A stretch of DNA of 64,000 nucleotides from JALYGJ01 sp963781705 (GCA_963781705.1 CAWAGP010000001.1:868001-932000); one strand, 5' to 3'; shown: positions 18,611 through 27,557, numbered from the stretch's first letter. Numbers and translations are program-made. The notes: generated by a model from the sequence alone, not told the origin.

Positions 18611-19393
18611 GTGGCCCAGGTCGAATCACCCCGCGACCGGGTGCGTGTGGCCGAGCTGTCCTTCTTCTTTCCTGCCCACAACGAGGCCGACAACATCGAA
18701 CCTTTCGTGGCCGAGGCGTTGGCCGTGTTGCCAGCGCTGGCCGAGCGGTTCGAGATCATCGCCGTGGACGATGGCAGCCGCGACGCGACACCGCAGATCG
18801 CCGATCGGCTCGCCGCCGAGCACCCCGAGATGCACGCCGTGCACCACGACGTCAATCTCGGCTATGGTGCCGCGCTGCGCAGTGGCTTCCGGGCGGCACG
18901 CTTCGAGTTGGTCGCCTTCCTCGATGGCGACCGGCAGTTTCGAGTCGAGGATGTCGGCCTACTGATCGATCGAATGCGCGAGCGGGATACCGGTGCCGAT
19001 GTCGTGGTCGGCTACCGCCTGCGCCGTGCCGATCCCTTCATCAGGCTCGCCTATGCGCGCGCTTACCGCCTGGCCCTGCGCATCTTCTTCGGTCTGCGTG
19101 TCCGCGACCCTGACTGTGCGTGCAAGTTGTTCAAGCGGTCGGCGCTCGACGGCGTTCGCCTCGAATCGGGCGGTGCGTTCATGTCGGCGGAACTGCTGAT
19201 CAAGCTCCAGCTGCTCGGCCGAACCATTGCCGAGACGGGCGTTCCACACTATCCGCGCACGGCCGGCAACGCGACCGGGGCAAAACCCCAAGTAGTGCTG
19301 CGCGCCGTGCGTGACTTCTGGCGGTTGCGCCTCGGGCTATGGGTGAACCGGCGCCGTGCGCTGGTGCGCGGCGAACCAGTGGTGAGCGCCTAG
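18611..19393 (+). CDS. GT2 polyprenyl-phosphate sugar transferase (dolichol-phosphate-mannose synthase type)
   Basis: The 260-residue soluble GT-A protein has FFFPAHNEADNIEPFV, IIAVDDGSRDAT, LGYGAALRSGF, FLDGDRQF and CACKLFKRSAL, the ordered motifs of dolichyl- and polyprenyl-phosphate mannose or glucose synthases. These load a sugar from a nucleotide onto polyprenyl phosphate at the inner membrane face. The product is the donor used by GT-C enzymes, three of which are encoded immediately upstream or divergently, so this gene probably supplies them. There are no C-terminal membrane helices, so it is the soluble type. Confidence 0.88.
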   Translation: MAQVESPRDRVRVAELSFFFPAHNEADNIEPFVAEALAVLPALAERFEIIAVDDGSRDATPQIADRLAAEHPEMHAVHHDVNLGYGAALRSGFRAARFELVAFLDGDRQFRVEDVGLLIDRMRERDTGADVVVGYRLRRADPFIRLAYARAYRLALRIFFGLRVRDPDCACKLFKRSALDGVRLESGGAFMSAELLIKLQLLGRTIAETGVPHYPRTAGNATGAKPQVVLRAVRDFWRLRLGLWVNRRRALVRGEPVVSA

Positions 19394-19917
19394 TCGCGCG
19401 GCGGCCCCTCGTCCGATTCGCCGGGCAGGTCGACGCCGAGCGAATTCACGAAATCGCGGAACACCGACAGCTTCTCCTCCTCGGCGCTCTCCGGAACCAC
19501 GCCCGCGCGGTCCAGCACCGAATCGGTGGCATATATCGGCACGCCGGTACGCACAGCCAAAGCGATCGCATCGCTCGGGCGTGCGTCGAGATCTAGCTCG
19601 CGGCCATCCAACTGCAACAGCAGGCGCGCCCGAAAAGTGTCCTCGGCCAGATCCGAGACGACGATCTGCTTGACCGTCACGCCGAGCTCGGCCAGGGCCT
19701 GGCTGAAGAGGTCGTGGGTCATCGGGCGCTCGGGCGTCACACCCTGCAGCCGCATGGCGATGGCATTGGCCTCCCACGGCCCTATCCAGATGGGCAGATA
19801 TCGCTCGCGCTGGGTGTCGCGCAGGATGACCACGTGCTGCGAGGAGAGCATGTGGACGCGCACGCTTTCCACGACCATCTCGTTGAGGCCGCCGTTCGCG
19901 TCGCCCCCGCCTGACAT
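19390..19917 (-). CDS. DUF151 bifunctional-nuclease-family protein
   Basis: The protein is 175 residues from ATG 19917; TTG 19923 is open too. A TAGAAT hexamer (19924-19929) ends six bases before the ATG, so the message is probably leaderless, which favours ATG 19917. The DUF151 core is clear: VVILRDTQRERYLPIWIG, ANAIAMRLQG, PMTHDLF and RPSDAIALAVRTGVPIY. Plant and thermophile members have been described as having RNase and DNase activity; bacterial roles are little known. The end overlaps the convergent GT2 gene by four bases. Confidence 0.9.
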   Translation of the reverse strand: MSGGGDANGGLNEMVVESVRVHMLSSQHVVILRDTQRERYLPIWIGPWEANAIAMRLQGVTPERPMTHDLFSQALAELGVTVKQIVVSDLAEDTFRARLLLQLDGRELDLDARPSDAIALAVRTGVPIYATDSVLDRAGVVPESAEEEKLSVFRDFVNSLGVDLPGESDEGPPRD

Positions 19918-19951
19918 TGGCAAATTCTAGTCGCGCCCACCCCGGGCCACG

Positions 19952-22279
19952 CTATGGCGCCGGGCTTGCCGGACGGGGCGTGCGACGTGGCCGCTGGGTC
20001 GGCGAGGGACTGGCCGAAGGGATGCTCGCCGTTGGCGGCGGAGTCGTGACCGAGCCACTCGGCGTGGGCACGGACGGCGATGGCGAGGGCGCCGAGGGCG
20101 ACGGCGATGGCGGAGACGATGGCGAGGGCGATGGGGTCACCACTGGGGCGACGGGTTGCTCGAGCACCGTCCGGTACAGCCCATCCGCGGTAGCCCAGTA
20201 CAGCATCGGCGCGGCATCGGCCTGTTCCACCAGGTACATGCCCACCAGCCCGGAGAACGCCGGCGAGTCGGATGCAGCGACGAACTGATCCACGTAGCTG
20301 CCGTCGCTCTTGTCGAACACGACGATGCGCTGGTGCTTGGTGTCCCACACGAAGAGTTGGCCGACCTCGCGATCACCCGACGCGGTGACCAACCGGTAGT
20401 CGTGTCCCGGCCGCAGGTCGCCGTCGTCGGGCAGGTCGGCAAGGGCGAATGTCGTCTGCCGGCCGTCGAAGTAGCGAATCAACGTGTCGCTCGTCACCGC
20501 GTACACGTCGCCATCGACGAGCAGCTGATGGAACGACGCGACGTCCTCGCCTTCGCTCACGAAGTACGGGTTCGGGGCTGAAAAACCGCCCCCGTCGGCA
20601 GTTGGCTCGTAGCGCAGGATCTGGCCGGACGGCGGATATGGCACGTACAGCCGATATAGGCCCTGGTCAGGGTTGATCAGGAAGGTTTTGATGTCGGCCA
20701 CATCGCTGCCCCATTGCTGATCGCCGGCGACGCTGATCTGGCCGAGCGTCCCGCCACCCAGTGCGTCGGACGGCCGCCAGCGCCACAGTGCTCCGCTGGC
20801 ATCGACTATGAGCAGGTCCGGCCCGCCTGCCGACAGGAGGGCGGGCGGCCCGATCGACCCACCCCCTGCCTCGCTGCCCTGGACGACCGTCGCCACATTT
20901 CCCGTTTCTGGATCGATGCGCATGACTGCCTGTCCAGCAATCACGTACGCGGCCTGGTCGGGACCTTGCACGAGGTCGCTCAGCGGCGCGCCGGCTGGCG
21001 CGGCGTACACCAGTGTTGAGGACGCCGCGTACGTCCCATAGAGCTGATCGAGGCCGGTGGAGACCTGCTGGCGAAGCGAGTTGATGCGCGTTGCGTCCAC
21101 GGTCGTGGCTGCCCGGTCCAGGTCGGCCCATGCCGACTGCAGCAGGCTGGTCGCCTGAGTTGGGTTGGTGTGAATCAAATCGGCGCTTCCGTACACCTGG
21201 CTGACGGCCCGATCCGCCTCGTTGTACGCCGCCTCGCCCACCGTCAGCTGCGGGTTCGGGTTCTCGGCACGGAACGGACCGGCGTACCAGACGACGACGC
21301 CGAGCGCGGCCACGACGATGATGATGGCCAGCGCCGCGACGCCGGCGCGGCGGCGCGTCTCCTTGCGCGCGCTCGGTGATTCGACGCGGCGGTACCCCGT
21401 GTCGCGCCGCGGCATGAGGTCGAGCACGTGGCCGACCCCGCCCGAGACAACCTCGCGCAGGGCACCGCGCGCGGCCGCGGCGCGGTCCTGAACCGCAGTG
21501 GCGGCGCCGGCCAGTTGATCAGCGAGTGGTATCGGAGAGCCGCCGGCGTCCTCCACCGGCTCCGCCGGAGCCACCGGGACGAGGCGGTGTTCGACGCGCG
21601 ACAGAGCGACCTCGGTCGCCTCTATCACCAACACGCCATCGGAACCGTCGCCACCAGCCGCGACGAACAAGTGGTGAAGGTGCTCTACCGCTGATTGCGG
21701 GTGGAGCGTCACCACAGCGTTCTTGAGCTCCTCGGTGCCGACCACTTCAACGACGTTGCTGGAGCACAGCACAAGCGAGTCGCCAACGCCAAAGTCGCCG
21801 CGCCACACGTCGACGCGCGGAACCTCGTTCATGGGCAAACCCTGGCCGGGCTCGTGCTCAGGCATCAAGAGGCGCGCGGAGCGGATCAGATAGCTCTCCG
21901 CGCCACCACAACTGGCGACGTACAACTCATTGCCGCGCACGACGGCCGCCGACACCCCGAGTGAGCCTGGTTGCAGCCCGCTTGCCTCACGAGAGTTGCG
22001 CAAGCGTCGGTTGGCGGCCCTGATCGACTTCTCGAGCACGATCGCGATGCCGGCCGACTCGTCGTAGTAGAACTCGCGCCGGACGGTATCAGCGACCAGG
22101 CGGCAGGCCTCGCGGCTCTTGCCGCCGCTCACCGATGAGCTGACGACGACATACAGGCTGCCTTTGGTGCGTGCCTTGGAGCCGGTCGTCGGCTCGCTCA
22201 CGAGAAGCGCGTCTGACGAATTGGGCAGGCGGTCCTGTTCGGAAACCAGCCCATACTTGAGGGCGAGGCGTGAGGCCAT
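19952..22279 (-). CDS. Membrane protein: degenerate PP2C-like domain, one TM helix, beta-propeller, Pro/Ser tail
   Basis: The 775-residue protein has an N-terminal domain (about 1-235) resembling PP2C/PPM phosphatases in order (GSLGVSAAVVRGNELYVASCGGAESYLI, GDSLVLCSSNVVEVVG, GSDGVLVIEA). The usual metal-binding DGHG and DG positions are not intact, so catalysis is doubtful. A single membrane helix lies at about 311-333, followed by a coiled segment and an extracytoplasmic propeller-like region (about 380-700). The last 60 residues are repetitive Pro/Ser/Thr, like a wall-spanning stalk. A TAGACT hexamer (22289-22294) nine bases before ATG 22279 suggests its own short-leader promoter. A sensor or scaffold role is inference. 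Confidence 0.7.
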   Translation of the reverse strand: MASRLALKYGLVSEQDRLPNSSDALLVSEPTTGSKARTKGSLYVVVSSSVSGGKSREACRLVADTVRREFYYDESAGIAIVLEKSIRAANRRLRNSREASGLQPGSLGVSAAVVRGNELYVASCGGAESYLIRSARLLMPEHEPGQGLPMNEVPRVDVWRGDFGVGDSLVLCSSNVVEVVGTEELKNAVVTLHPQSAVEHLHHLFVAAGGDGSDGVLVIEATEVALSRVEHRLVPVAPAEPVEDAGGSPIPLADQLAGAATAVQDRAAAARGALREVVSGGVGHVLDLMPRRDTGYRRVESPSARKETRRRAGVAALAIIIVVAALGVVVWYAGPFRAENPNPQLTVGEAAYNEADRAVSQVYGSADLIHTNPTQATSLLQSAWADLDRAATTVDATRINSLRQQVSTGLDQLYGTYAASSTLVYAAPAGAPLSDLVQGPDQAAYVIAGQAVMRIDPETGNVATVVQGSEAGGGSIGPPALLSAGGPDLLIVDASGALWRWRPSDALGGGTLGQISVAGDQQWGSDVADIKTFLINPDQGLYRLYVPYPPSGQILRYEPTADGGGFSAPNPYFVSEGEDVASFHQLLVDGDVYAVTSDTLIRYFDGRQTTFALADLPDDGDLRPGHDYRLVTASGDREVGQLFVWDTKHQRIVVFDKSDGSYVDQFVAASDSPAFSGLVGMYLVEQADAAPMLYWATADGLYRTVLEQPVAPVVTPSPSPSSPPSPSPSAPSPSPSVPTPSGSVTTPPPTASIPSASPSPTQRPRRTPRPASPAP

Positions 22280-22291
22280 GGGCGGCCTAGT

Positions 22292-22657
22292 CTAGCGTGG
22301 GACGGGCCGGTCACCGGCCGGGCGGGCGTCCGCGGCGGGTCGCACCGTCACGCGCAGCTCGAGCAGGTGAACACCATCGGGCGATTGTGCAAAAGCTTCA
22401 AGCAGCTCGAACTGGCGCAGCCGCAGCTCCTGGGCGACCGCCGAACCCGAGGCGCTCACCAGCAGCGCCGGCGGCTGTACCGCAAGCATGCGCGTCGCGC
22501 CGCTGGCCGCCGGCACGAGCTCCTCGACCAGGCGCACCCAGGCAGCCATCTGGCGAGCGATGCGAAGCTCCTGGTCAAGGCCCAGCCCGGCGGCGACGCC
22601 GGGCAGTAGGTCCCCCAGCCGTTGAGGTTGCCGTCGCGGCCGCGATCCGCCGCTCAC
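22292..22657 (-). CDS. dciA: DciA (DUF721) helicase-loader-type protein
   Basis: The 121-residue basic protein sits directly after recF, overlapping its stop by four bases (GTGA). Its core (RLGDLLPGVAAGLGLDQELRIARQM, WVRLVEELVPAAS, LLVSASGSAVAQELRLRQFELLEAF) fits the DUF721 KH-like fold. DciA is the ancestral bacterial loader or partner of the DnaB helicase. The order dnaA-dnaN-recF-dciA is the same as in many actinobacteria, although gyrB-gyrA are elsewhere here. Confidence 0.85.
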   Translation of the reverse strand: MSGGSRPRRQPQRLGDLLPGVAAGLGLDQELRIARQMAAWVRLVEELVPAASGATRMLAVQPPALLVSASGSAVAQELRLRQFELLEAFAQSPDGVHLLELRVTVRPAADARPAGDRPVPR

Positions 22658-23793
22658 TTGCCGCTCATCTGCCGGACGGCCGCGCGGCGGTCCAGACGGC
22701 CGGTGGTCACGTCCCAGATGGTCGCCGCTTCGACCAGGGCTGGATCGAGGTCATCGGTCGTGGTGGTGGTCACGAAGGCCTGCGGAAGCTGACCGATGCG
22801 GCGCACCAGGTGGGATCGACGCACTGGGTCAAGCTCACTGAACACGTCATCGAGGAGCAATAGGGGTGGCGCCCCAAAGACAGCCCCGAGAAGGTCAAGT
22901 TGCGCGAGCTTGAAGGCAAGGATTGCGGTCCGCTGCTGGCCGCGCGAGGCGTAGCCGGCCAGGTCCCGCTGCCCGGCGCGAAACACGATGTCGTCGCGGT
23001 GCGGTCCGACCAGCGTCACGCCGTTCCACTGCTCCTTCTGGGCAGTCTCGGTCAGCCGTCTGGCCAGCGCGTCACGTGTGGACTCGCTGGCGGCCGGCTC
23101 GGTGTTGGTCTGATACTCCAGCACAAGCTGCGGCTCGTCGAGCGCAATCTCGGAATGGGCGGCCGCCAACGGCTGAGCCAGTTGGGCGAGGACCTGGCGC
23201 CGCCAGTCGATGATCTGGCTGCCCTCGTCCACGAGCACGCCGTCCCAGAAGCGCAACTCGCCCGGCGCGGACGTGCCATCCCGGACAGCGCGCAGCAGGT
23301 TATTGCGTTGCGTGAGCGCCCGTGAGTAGGTGGCCATGGCCGCCCCCGCGGACGGGACTGTCTGCTCCACGATCATGTCAATCGAGTTCCGGCGGAGCGA
23401 GGGGGAACCGACGATCAGCAGCATGTCCTCGGGCGCGAAGAGGACCACGGGCAGCGCAGAGCGCAGTGTCGAGGGTCGGCGCGCGACGCCATTGACCAGT
23501 GCTCGTTTGCGGCCGCTGCCGCCGGTTGTGCGGCTGACCACCAGCTCGATGGTCGTCGGGTGCTGGCCGCCGAGGTGCACCTCGGCGCGAGCGAAGTCAT
23601 CGCCCCAATGGATCACATCGCCATCCTGAGCCGCACGATGCGATCGGCCGCCGCCGAGCATGACCACACTCTCGAGTAGGTTGGTCTTGCCGGTCGCGTT
23701 CTGGCCGACGACCAGCTGTGGCCCGGGCGGAAAGGTCACCTGGAGGCTCTGGTACGTCCGGAAAGACGTCAGGCTCAGCTGTTCGACGTGCAT
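22654..23793 (-). CDS. recF: RecF recombination mediator ATPase
   Basis: The 379-residue SMC-like ABC ATPase has LTSFRTYQSLQVTFPPG at the start, Walker A GQNATGKTNLLESV, the signature region YASRGQQRTAILAFKLAQ, and Walker B PLLLLDDVFSELDPVRR. RecF helps load RecA on gapped DNA together with RecO and RecR. It follows dnaN by 26 bases in the replication operon. Confidence 0.96.
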   Translation of the reverse strand: MHVEQLSLTSFRTYQSLQVTFPPGPQLVVGQNATGKTNLLESVVMLGGGRSHRAAQDGDVIHWGDDFARAEVHLGGQHPTTIELVVSRTTGGSGRKRALVNGVARRPSTLRSALPVVLFAPEDMLLIVGSPSLRRNSIDMIVEQTVPSAGAAMATYSRALTQRNNLLRAVRDGTSAPGELRFWDGVLVDEGSQIIDWRRQVLAQLAQPLAAAHSEIALDEPQLVLEYQTNTEPAASESTRDALARRLTETAQKEQWNGVTLVGPHRDDIVFRAGQRDLAGYASRGQQRTAILAFKLAQLDLLGAVFGAPPLLLLDDVFSELDPVRRSHLVRRIGQLPQAFVTTTTTDDLDPALVEAATIWDVTTGRLDRRAAVRQMSGK

Positions 23794-23819
23794 CGCGCCG
23801 GGCTTACCGGCCAGCTCGG

Positions 23820-24938
23820 TCAGGACGGCGTGCGCACCGGCATGATGACGTGGACGTAGTCCTCGTCGTTGGTCGGGCGCAGGACGCCGGGTGACAGCGG
23901 CCCGGATAGCTCAAGCGCCAACTGCTCGTGGTCGAGCGCCTGCAGCGCTTCCTGCAGGTAGCGCGCGTTGAATGAGATCTGGACCGGGTCGCCTTCGATC
24001 GCGGCCTCTACCTCGCCCTCAGTCTCGCCGACATCGGCCGCGGCTGCGATCGTGATTGTGCCCGAGCCCTCGTCGCCCATGCGCAGCCGAATGACGTTTG
24101 CCGCCGAGCTGGCGATGAGCGCGGACAGCCGAACGGCCTTGAGCAGGTCGTCGCGCTCGACCACCGCGCGCGTGGAATGTGACGATGGCAGCACTTGCTG
24201 GTAGTTGGGAAACTGGCCGTCGATAAGCCGGCTGACGATGTCGACGTCCTGGACGTGGAACAGGATCTGGCTCTTCGAGCTGGCGAGCATGATGTCGACC
24301 GGATCGTCGGTGTCGGTCAGTACCCGCATCAGCTCGGCGTACGAACGGGCCGGCACGACCAGGCTGATGTCCTCGACTGGATCCAGCACCGGCAGCGTGC
24401 GCACCGCTATGCGGTAGTTGTCGGCTGCGGCCAGCGTGAGCTGGTCGCCAGAGAGCCTGGTCAGCACGCCGGTCAGGATCGGCCGCGCCTCATCGCTGGC
24501 AGCGGCAAAGACGACCTCCGACAATGCGCGTCGCAACTCCTTCTGGCTGACCCTAGTGGTGGGCCGCTCACCTGGCGACGGGATGACTGGAAACTCCTCG
24601 GCATCGATGCCACGCAACTGGGTCTGGTATCTACCGGCCTTGACCCGCAGCGTGGTGGCGCCATCTGCCTCGAGCTCGATGCGCTCACCGGAGGGCAAGC
24701 CGGCTACCAGATCGTTGAACAGGCGGGCAGGGACCGTCAGGCTGCCCTCCTGGTCGATCTTGCCCGGCACCCAGGCAGTTACCCCGATCTCAAGGTTGGT
24801 CGCCGTCAGCTTGAGACCGGCATCCTCCGTGCGCAGCAGGACGTTGGCGAGCACCGGCAGCGTGTTACGCGTGCTCACCGCACGACTGGCCACTTGCAGG
24901 CCGCGTGCGAGGTTTTCCTGCATCACCGAAAGCTTCAC
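23820..24938 (-). CDS. dnaN: DNA polymerase III sliding clamp (beta subunit)
   Basis: The 372-residue protein opens with MKLSVMQENLARGLQVASRAV, followed by LPVLANVLLRTEDAGLKLTATNLEIG, and ends with MPVRTPS, matching the family P-[MV]-R terminus. Three clamp domains of about 120 residues are expected from the length. The clamp encircles DNA and tethers the polymerase. It is preceded by a 373-base region without genes that I take as the likely origin. Confidence 0.97.
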   Translation of the reverse strand: MKLSVMQENLARGLQVASRAVSTRNTLPVLANVLLRTEDAGLKLTATNLEIGVTAWVPGKIDQEGSLTVPARLFNDLVAGLPSGERIELEADGATTLRVKAGRYQTQLRGIDAEEFPVIPSPGERPTTRVSQKELRRALSEVVFAAASDEARPILTGVLTRLSGDQLTLAAADNYRIAVRTLPVLDPVEDISLVVPARSYAELMRVLTDTDDPVDIMLASSKSQILFHVQDVDIVSRLIDGQFPNYQQVLPSSHSTRAVVERDDLLKAVRLSALIASSAANVIRLRMGDEGSGTITIAAAADVGETEGEVEAAIEGDPVQISFNARYLQEALQALDHEQLALELSGPLSPGVLRPTNDEDYVHVIMPVRTPS

Positions 24939-25311
24939 GTCCCTCGGGCTCCCTTCACCGTGTATCGGGCGGCGGGTAACAAACCGGCCTCGTAGCGCCG
25001 GGTCGATGGTGGATTACTGTCTCTCTCTATCTTCTCATTCCGTAATCATCATCATGGCGTGGAAACCGGGGATAGTCCGGTTTCGTGCGGACCAACTCCT
25101 CAAACACCGATCTGCGCGGTGGAGAACGTCCTCGTCTGGCTGTGCATCACCGTCGACCGGCCGGAAGCATCCGCACACACAAGGGCCCTGATTTCCACAA
25201 CCCGGCACCGGTATCCACCGAAACTGCCGTCTTGTCCACCCGGCCGCGCGGTCCGCCGGCCCCCAGAGGAGTCCGTGGTGCGGCTTCTCGGACCCGGACC
25301 GCCGCCGTCGC
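24939..25311. other. dnaA-dnaN intergenic region, candidate replication origin (oriC)
   Basis: No gene is visible in these 373 bases. Several degenerate DnaA boxes can be seen on both strands: TTGTCCACC (25232-25240), GTATCCACC (25211-25219), ATTTCCACA (25191-25199), and on the minus strand TTCTCCACC (25118-25126) and TAATCCACC (25008-25016). Each differs from TTATCCACA or TTGTCCACA by one or two bases. A pyrimidine-rich stretch with lower GC (25011-25055), followed by a CAT repeat, could be the unwinding element. The region also holds the dnaN promoter on the minus strand. Confidence 0.6.
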
Positions 25312-26688
25312 TCAGTCGGAATAGATGAGCTCACGGACGGCCGCCAGGTCACGCCGCAGCTCCTCGTTCTCCTGGGTCTCGCGGTCAATCTTGTCGCACG
25401 CGTGCAGCACCGTCGAATGGTCGCGCCCACCCAGCTCAGCGCCGATGCGCAACAGTGAAACATCAGTCTCGGCGCGCATTAGGTACATCGCGATCTGACG
25501 GGGCATGACGATCGCCCGGTCGCGCTTCTGCCCTTTGAGCTGGTCGAGCTCGACGCTGTAGTAATCCGACACGGCCTGGACGATTCGCTCGGGGGTGACC
25601 ATCCGCCGCTTGGGGTTGTAGAGGACGTTCGACAGCACCGCCTGGGCAAGCTCGATGCTGATCGGCATGCCGCCCATGTTGGCGTACGCAACGATGCGGT
25701 TGAGGGCACCCTCGAGTTCGCGAATGTTGCTGATCACCTTGCGAGCGATGAACTCGAGCACGTCCGAACCGATGCGCACCGACTGCTCTTCTGCCTTAGC
25801 GCGCAGGATGGCGATGCGCGTCTCCAGGTCTGGCGCCGTCAGATCGGCGATCAAGCCCCACTCGAAGCGGCTGCGCAGGCGCTCTTCGAGCGTGACGATC
25901 AGCTTTGGCGGCCGGTCCGAGGAGAGCACGATCTGTTTGCCGTCCTCGTGGATGGCGTTGAAGGTGTGAAAGAACTCTTCCTGGGTGCGCTCTTTGTCGG
26001 CGATGAATTGGATGTCGTCGATCAACAGCAGGTCTATCCGCCGGTAGCGCGCCCGAAAGTCGTCGATCTTGCCCTGTTGAATGCTGGTGATGAACTCGTT
26101 GGTGAACTTCTCGCTGGTCGCATACACGACACGCTTGCGCGGGAAACGCGCCAGCACCTGGTTGCCGATGGCATGCATCAGGTGGGTCTTGCCGAGGCCC
26201 ACCCCGCCGTACAAGAACAGCGGGTTGTAGGCATGACCAGGTCGTTCGGCCACGGACAGGCTCGCGGCGTGGGCGAGGCGGTTGGCCGAGCCGACGATGA
26301 AGTTGCGGAAGGTGTAGCGCGGGTTGAGGCTGGCGCTGCTGCCTTCGGGACTGCCGACGCGCCCGGGTTCGAGGCGCACAGCGGCCGCGCCTGAGGCGGC
26401 CGCCTCCGTTACGCCTGATGTTCCCGTTGCTGTCGCCGACATCCCCTCACGTACCTCGAAGTCGACCTGGACGCTGTAGCCGACGACGCGCGCGAGAGTC
26501 TGGCTGATCAGCGACCGGTAACGCGTCTCGAGCCAGTCCTTGGCGAAGCCGTTGGGCACCGCGACGCGGAAGCGGTTGTCATCGACCGCCACCAGCGCGG
26601 TCTCCTTGAGCCAGGTCTCGAAGTTGGCAGGCGAAAGTGAGACCTGCAACTCGCCCAGCGCAGCGCGCCAGACCTGCTTCGCGTCCAT
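25312..26688 (-). CDS. dnaA: Chromosomal replication initiator DnaA
   Basis: The 458-residue protein has domain I (VWRAALGELQVSLSPANFETWL), a Ser/Ala/Thr-rich linker, then RYTFRNFIVGSANRLAHAA, Walker A GGVGLGKTHLM, Walker B LLIDDIQF, and the domain IV DNA-binding signature GGRDHSTVLHACDKI. ATG 26688 is preferred over the adjacent TTG. DnaA binds 9-mer boxes at the origin and opens it. The gene is divergent from rpmH and transcribed toward dnaN. Confidence 0.98.
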   Translation of the reverse strand: MDAKQVWRAALGELQVSLSPANFETWLKETALVAVDDNRFRVAVPNGFAKDWLETRYRSLISQTLARVVGYSVQVDFEVREGMSATATGTSGVTEAAASGAAAVRLEPGRVGSPEGSSASLNPRYTFRNFIVGSANRLAHAASLSVAERPGHAYNPLFLYGGVGLGKTHLMHAIGNQVLARFPRKRVVYATSEKFTNEFITSIQQGKIDDFRARYRRIDLLLIDDIQFIADKERTQEEFFHTFNAIHEDGKQIVLSSDRPPKLIVTLEERLRSRFEWGLIADLTAPDLETRIAILRAKAEEQSVRIGSDVLEFIARKVISNIRELEGALNRIVAYANMGGMPISIELAQAVLSNVLYNPKRRMVTPERIVQAVSDYYSVELDQLKGQKRDRAIVMPRQIAMYLMRAETDVSLLRIGAELGGRDHSTVLHACDKIDRETQENEELRRDLAAVRELIYSD

Positions 26689-26907
26689 CAATACCCGGCC
26701 CCGACTACTGTTCTTACTGGGCCCCGAGGACGACGTCGACCGGGCAACGGCGTGGCACGCGGCGATCCTCGGAGTGCCGTCGTCGCCCGCCCGGGCTTCC
26801 CGGACCCGCCGGCCAACGCTGGCTGAAAACCTCTCTCCCTCCGCCCCTGCGGGCGCGGGGCGGCAACACTAGCACCGCTTTCGGCGGTCCCGCAACCGCT
26901 TTCACTC

Positions 26908-26924
26908 ATACTCATAGGGAGTAT
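26908..26924. promoter_or_regulatory. Inverted repeat ATACTC-N5-GAGTAT upstream of dnaA
   Basis: A perfect 6-5-6 palindrome lies in the 264-base gap between dnaA and the CsaA-like gene. On the minus strand it runs into TATGAGTATGAG, which could hold a -10 element. The rest of the gap is GC-rich with a hairpin-prone stretch near 26845-26865. Possible operator or promoter of dnaA; the binding factor is unknown. Confidence 0.4.
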
Positions 26925-26952
26925 CGCCCGAGGAGCCGCACGACGCCCCCGG

Positions 26953-27363
26953 TCAGCCGACGCGATCGCCGGGCTGGGCCCCTTCGTCGACGCTCAGCAG
27001 CGGGATCCGACCGGAAGCAGGAAGCGCTCCCAGGACCAATACCTCGCTCTGAAAGCCGGCCACATTGCGCGGCGGAAAGTTGACCACCGCGGCGACCAGG
27101 CGCCCCATGAGCCGCGCCGGATCGGGGTATGTCGGCGGCAACTGGGCCGATGAGTGGCGGATGCCGCCTGGACCGAAGTCGATGGTCAGCCGGTAGGCGG
27201 GATTGCGGGCTGCCGGAAAGGGATCCACCGCGACGACCCGTCCAACGCGCATGTCGATGCGGTCGAAGTCACCGATCGTTGCGCTACCAGGCGGCAGGAA
27301 GCCACCGCCCGTGTCGTGGCCGCAAGGCCCGCCGCCGGCATTGTCGCTTCTCCCGTCGTCCAC
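26953..27363 (-). CDS. CsaA-like tRNA-binding-domain (OB-fold) protein
   Basis: The protein is 136 residues from GTG 27363. After a Gly-rich N-terminal stretch, the tRNA-binding OB domain begins at FDRIDMRVGRVVAVDPFP, then YRLTIDFGPGGIRHSSAQL, VAAVVNFPPRNVAGFQSEVLVLGAL and a terminal PGDRVG. This is the fold found in CsaA, and at the C-terminus of methionyl-tRNA synthetase. CsaA has been described as a secretion-related chaperone; a tRNA-related role is equally likely. The typical core is about 110 residues, so the first 25 may be an over-long start. Confidence 0.85.
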   Translation of the reverse strand: MDDGRSDNAGGGPCGHDTGGGFLPPGSATIGDFDRIDMRVGRVVAVDPFPAARNPAYRLTIDFGPGGIRHSSAQLPPTYPDPARLMGRLVAAVVNFPPRNVAGFQSEVLVLGALPASGRIPLLSVDEGAQPGDRVG

Positions 27364-27411
27364 GCAATTGCCCCTTCAATACGGATGAGCCGATCTGGCC
27401 GGCCATGTCGC

Positions 27412-27417
27412 TATAAT
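27412..27417 (+). promoter_or_regulatory. TATAAT -10 element of the rpmH-rnpA-yidD-yidC-jag operon
   Basis: A perfect TATAAT in GC-rich sequence precedes rpmH with a leader of about 135 bases. The leader contains several GC-rich complementary stretches and ends in CAGGAG next to ATG 27558. No clear -35 is visible. Confidence 0.5.
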
Positions 27418-27557
27418 CGCGCCCAACCGGCACGCTTGGCGCTCGCGTGTCGTTTTCGACGCCGCGCCGGCCCACCTGGGCGCGTCCAAGATCTCTGCTT
27501 GGTCGGTTGGTGCCGGCCTTCCTCTTATCGCCAGCGCCCCGGGGAGCCTCAGGAGTC

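Noticed and set aside
20040..20140. Tandem GGCGAGGGC-type repeat
   Set aside because: It encodes the Pro/Ser-rich tail of the PP2C-like protein and follows from amino-acid repetition; not a CRISPR or mobile element repeat.
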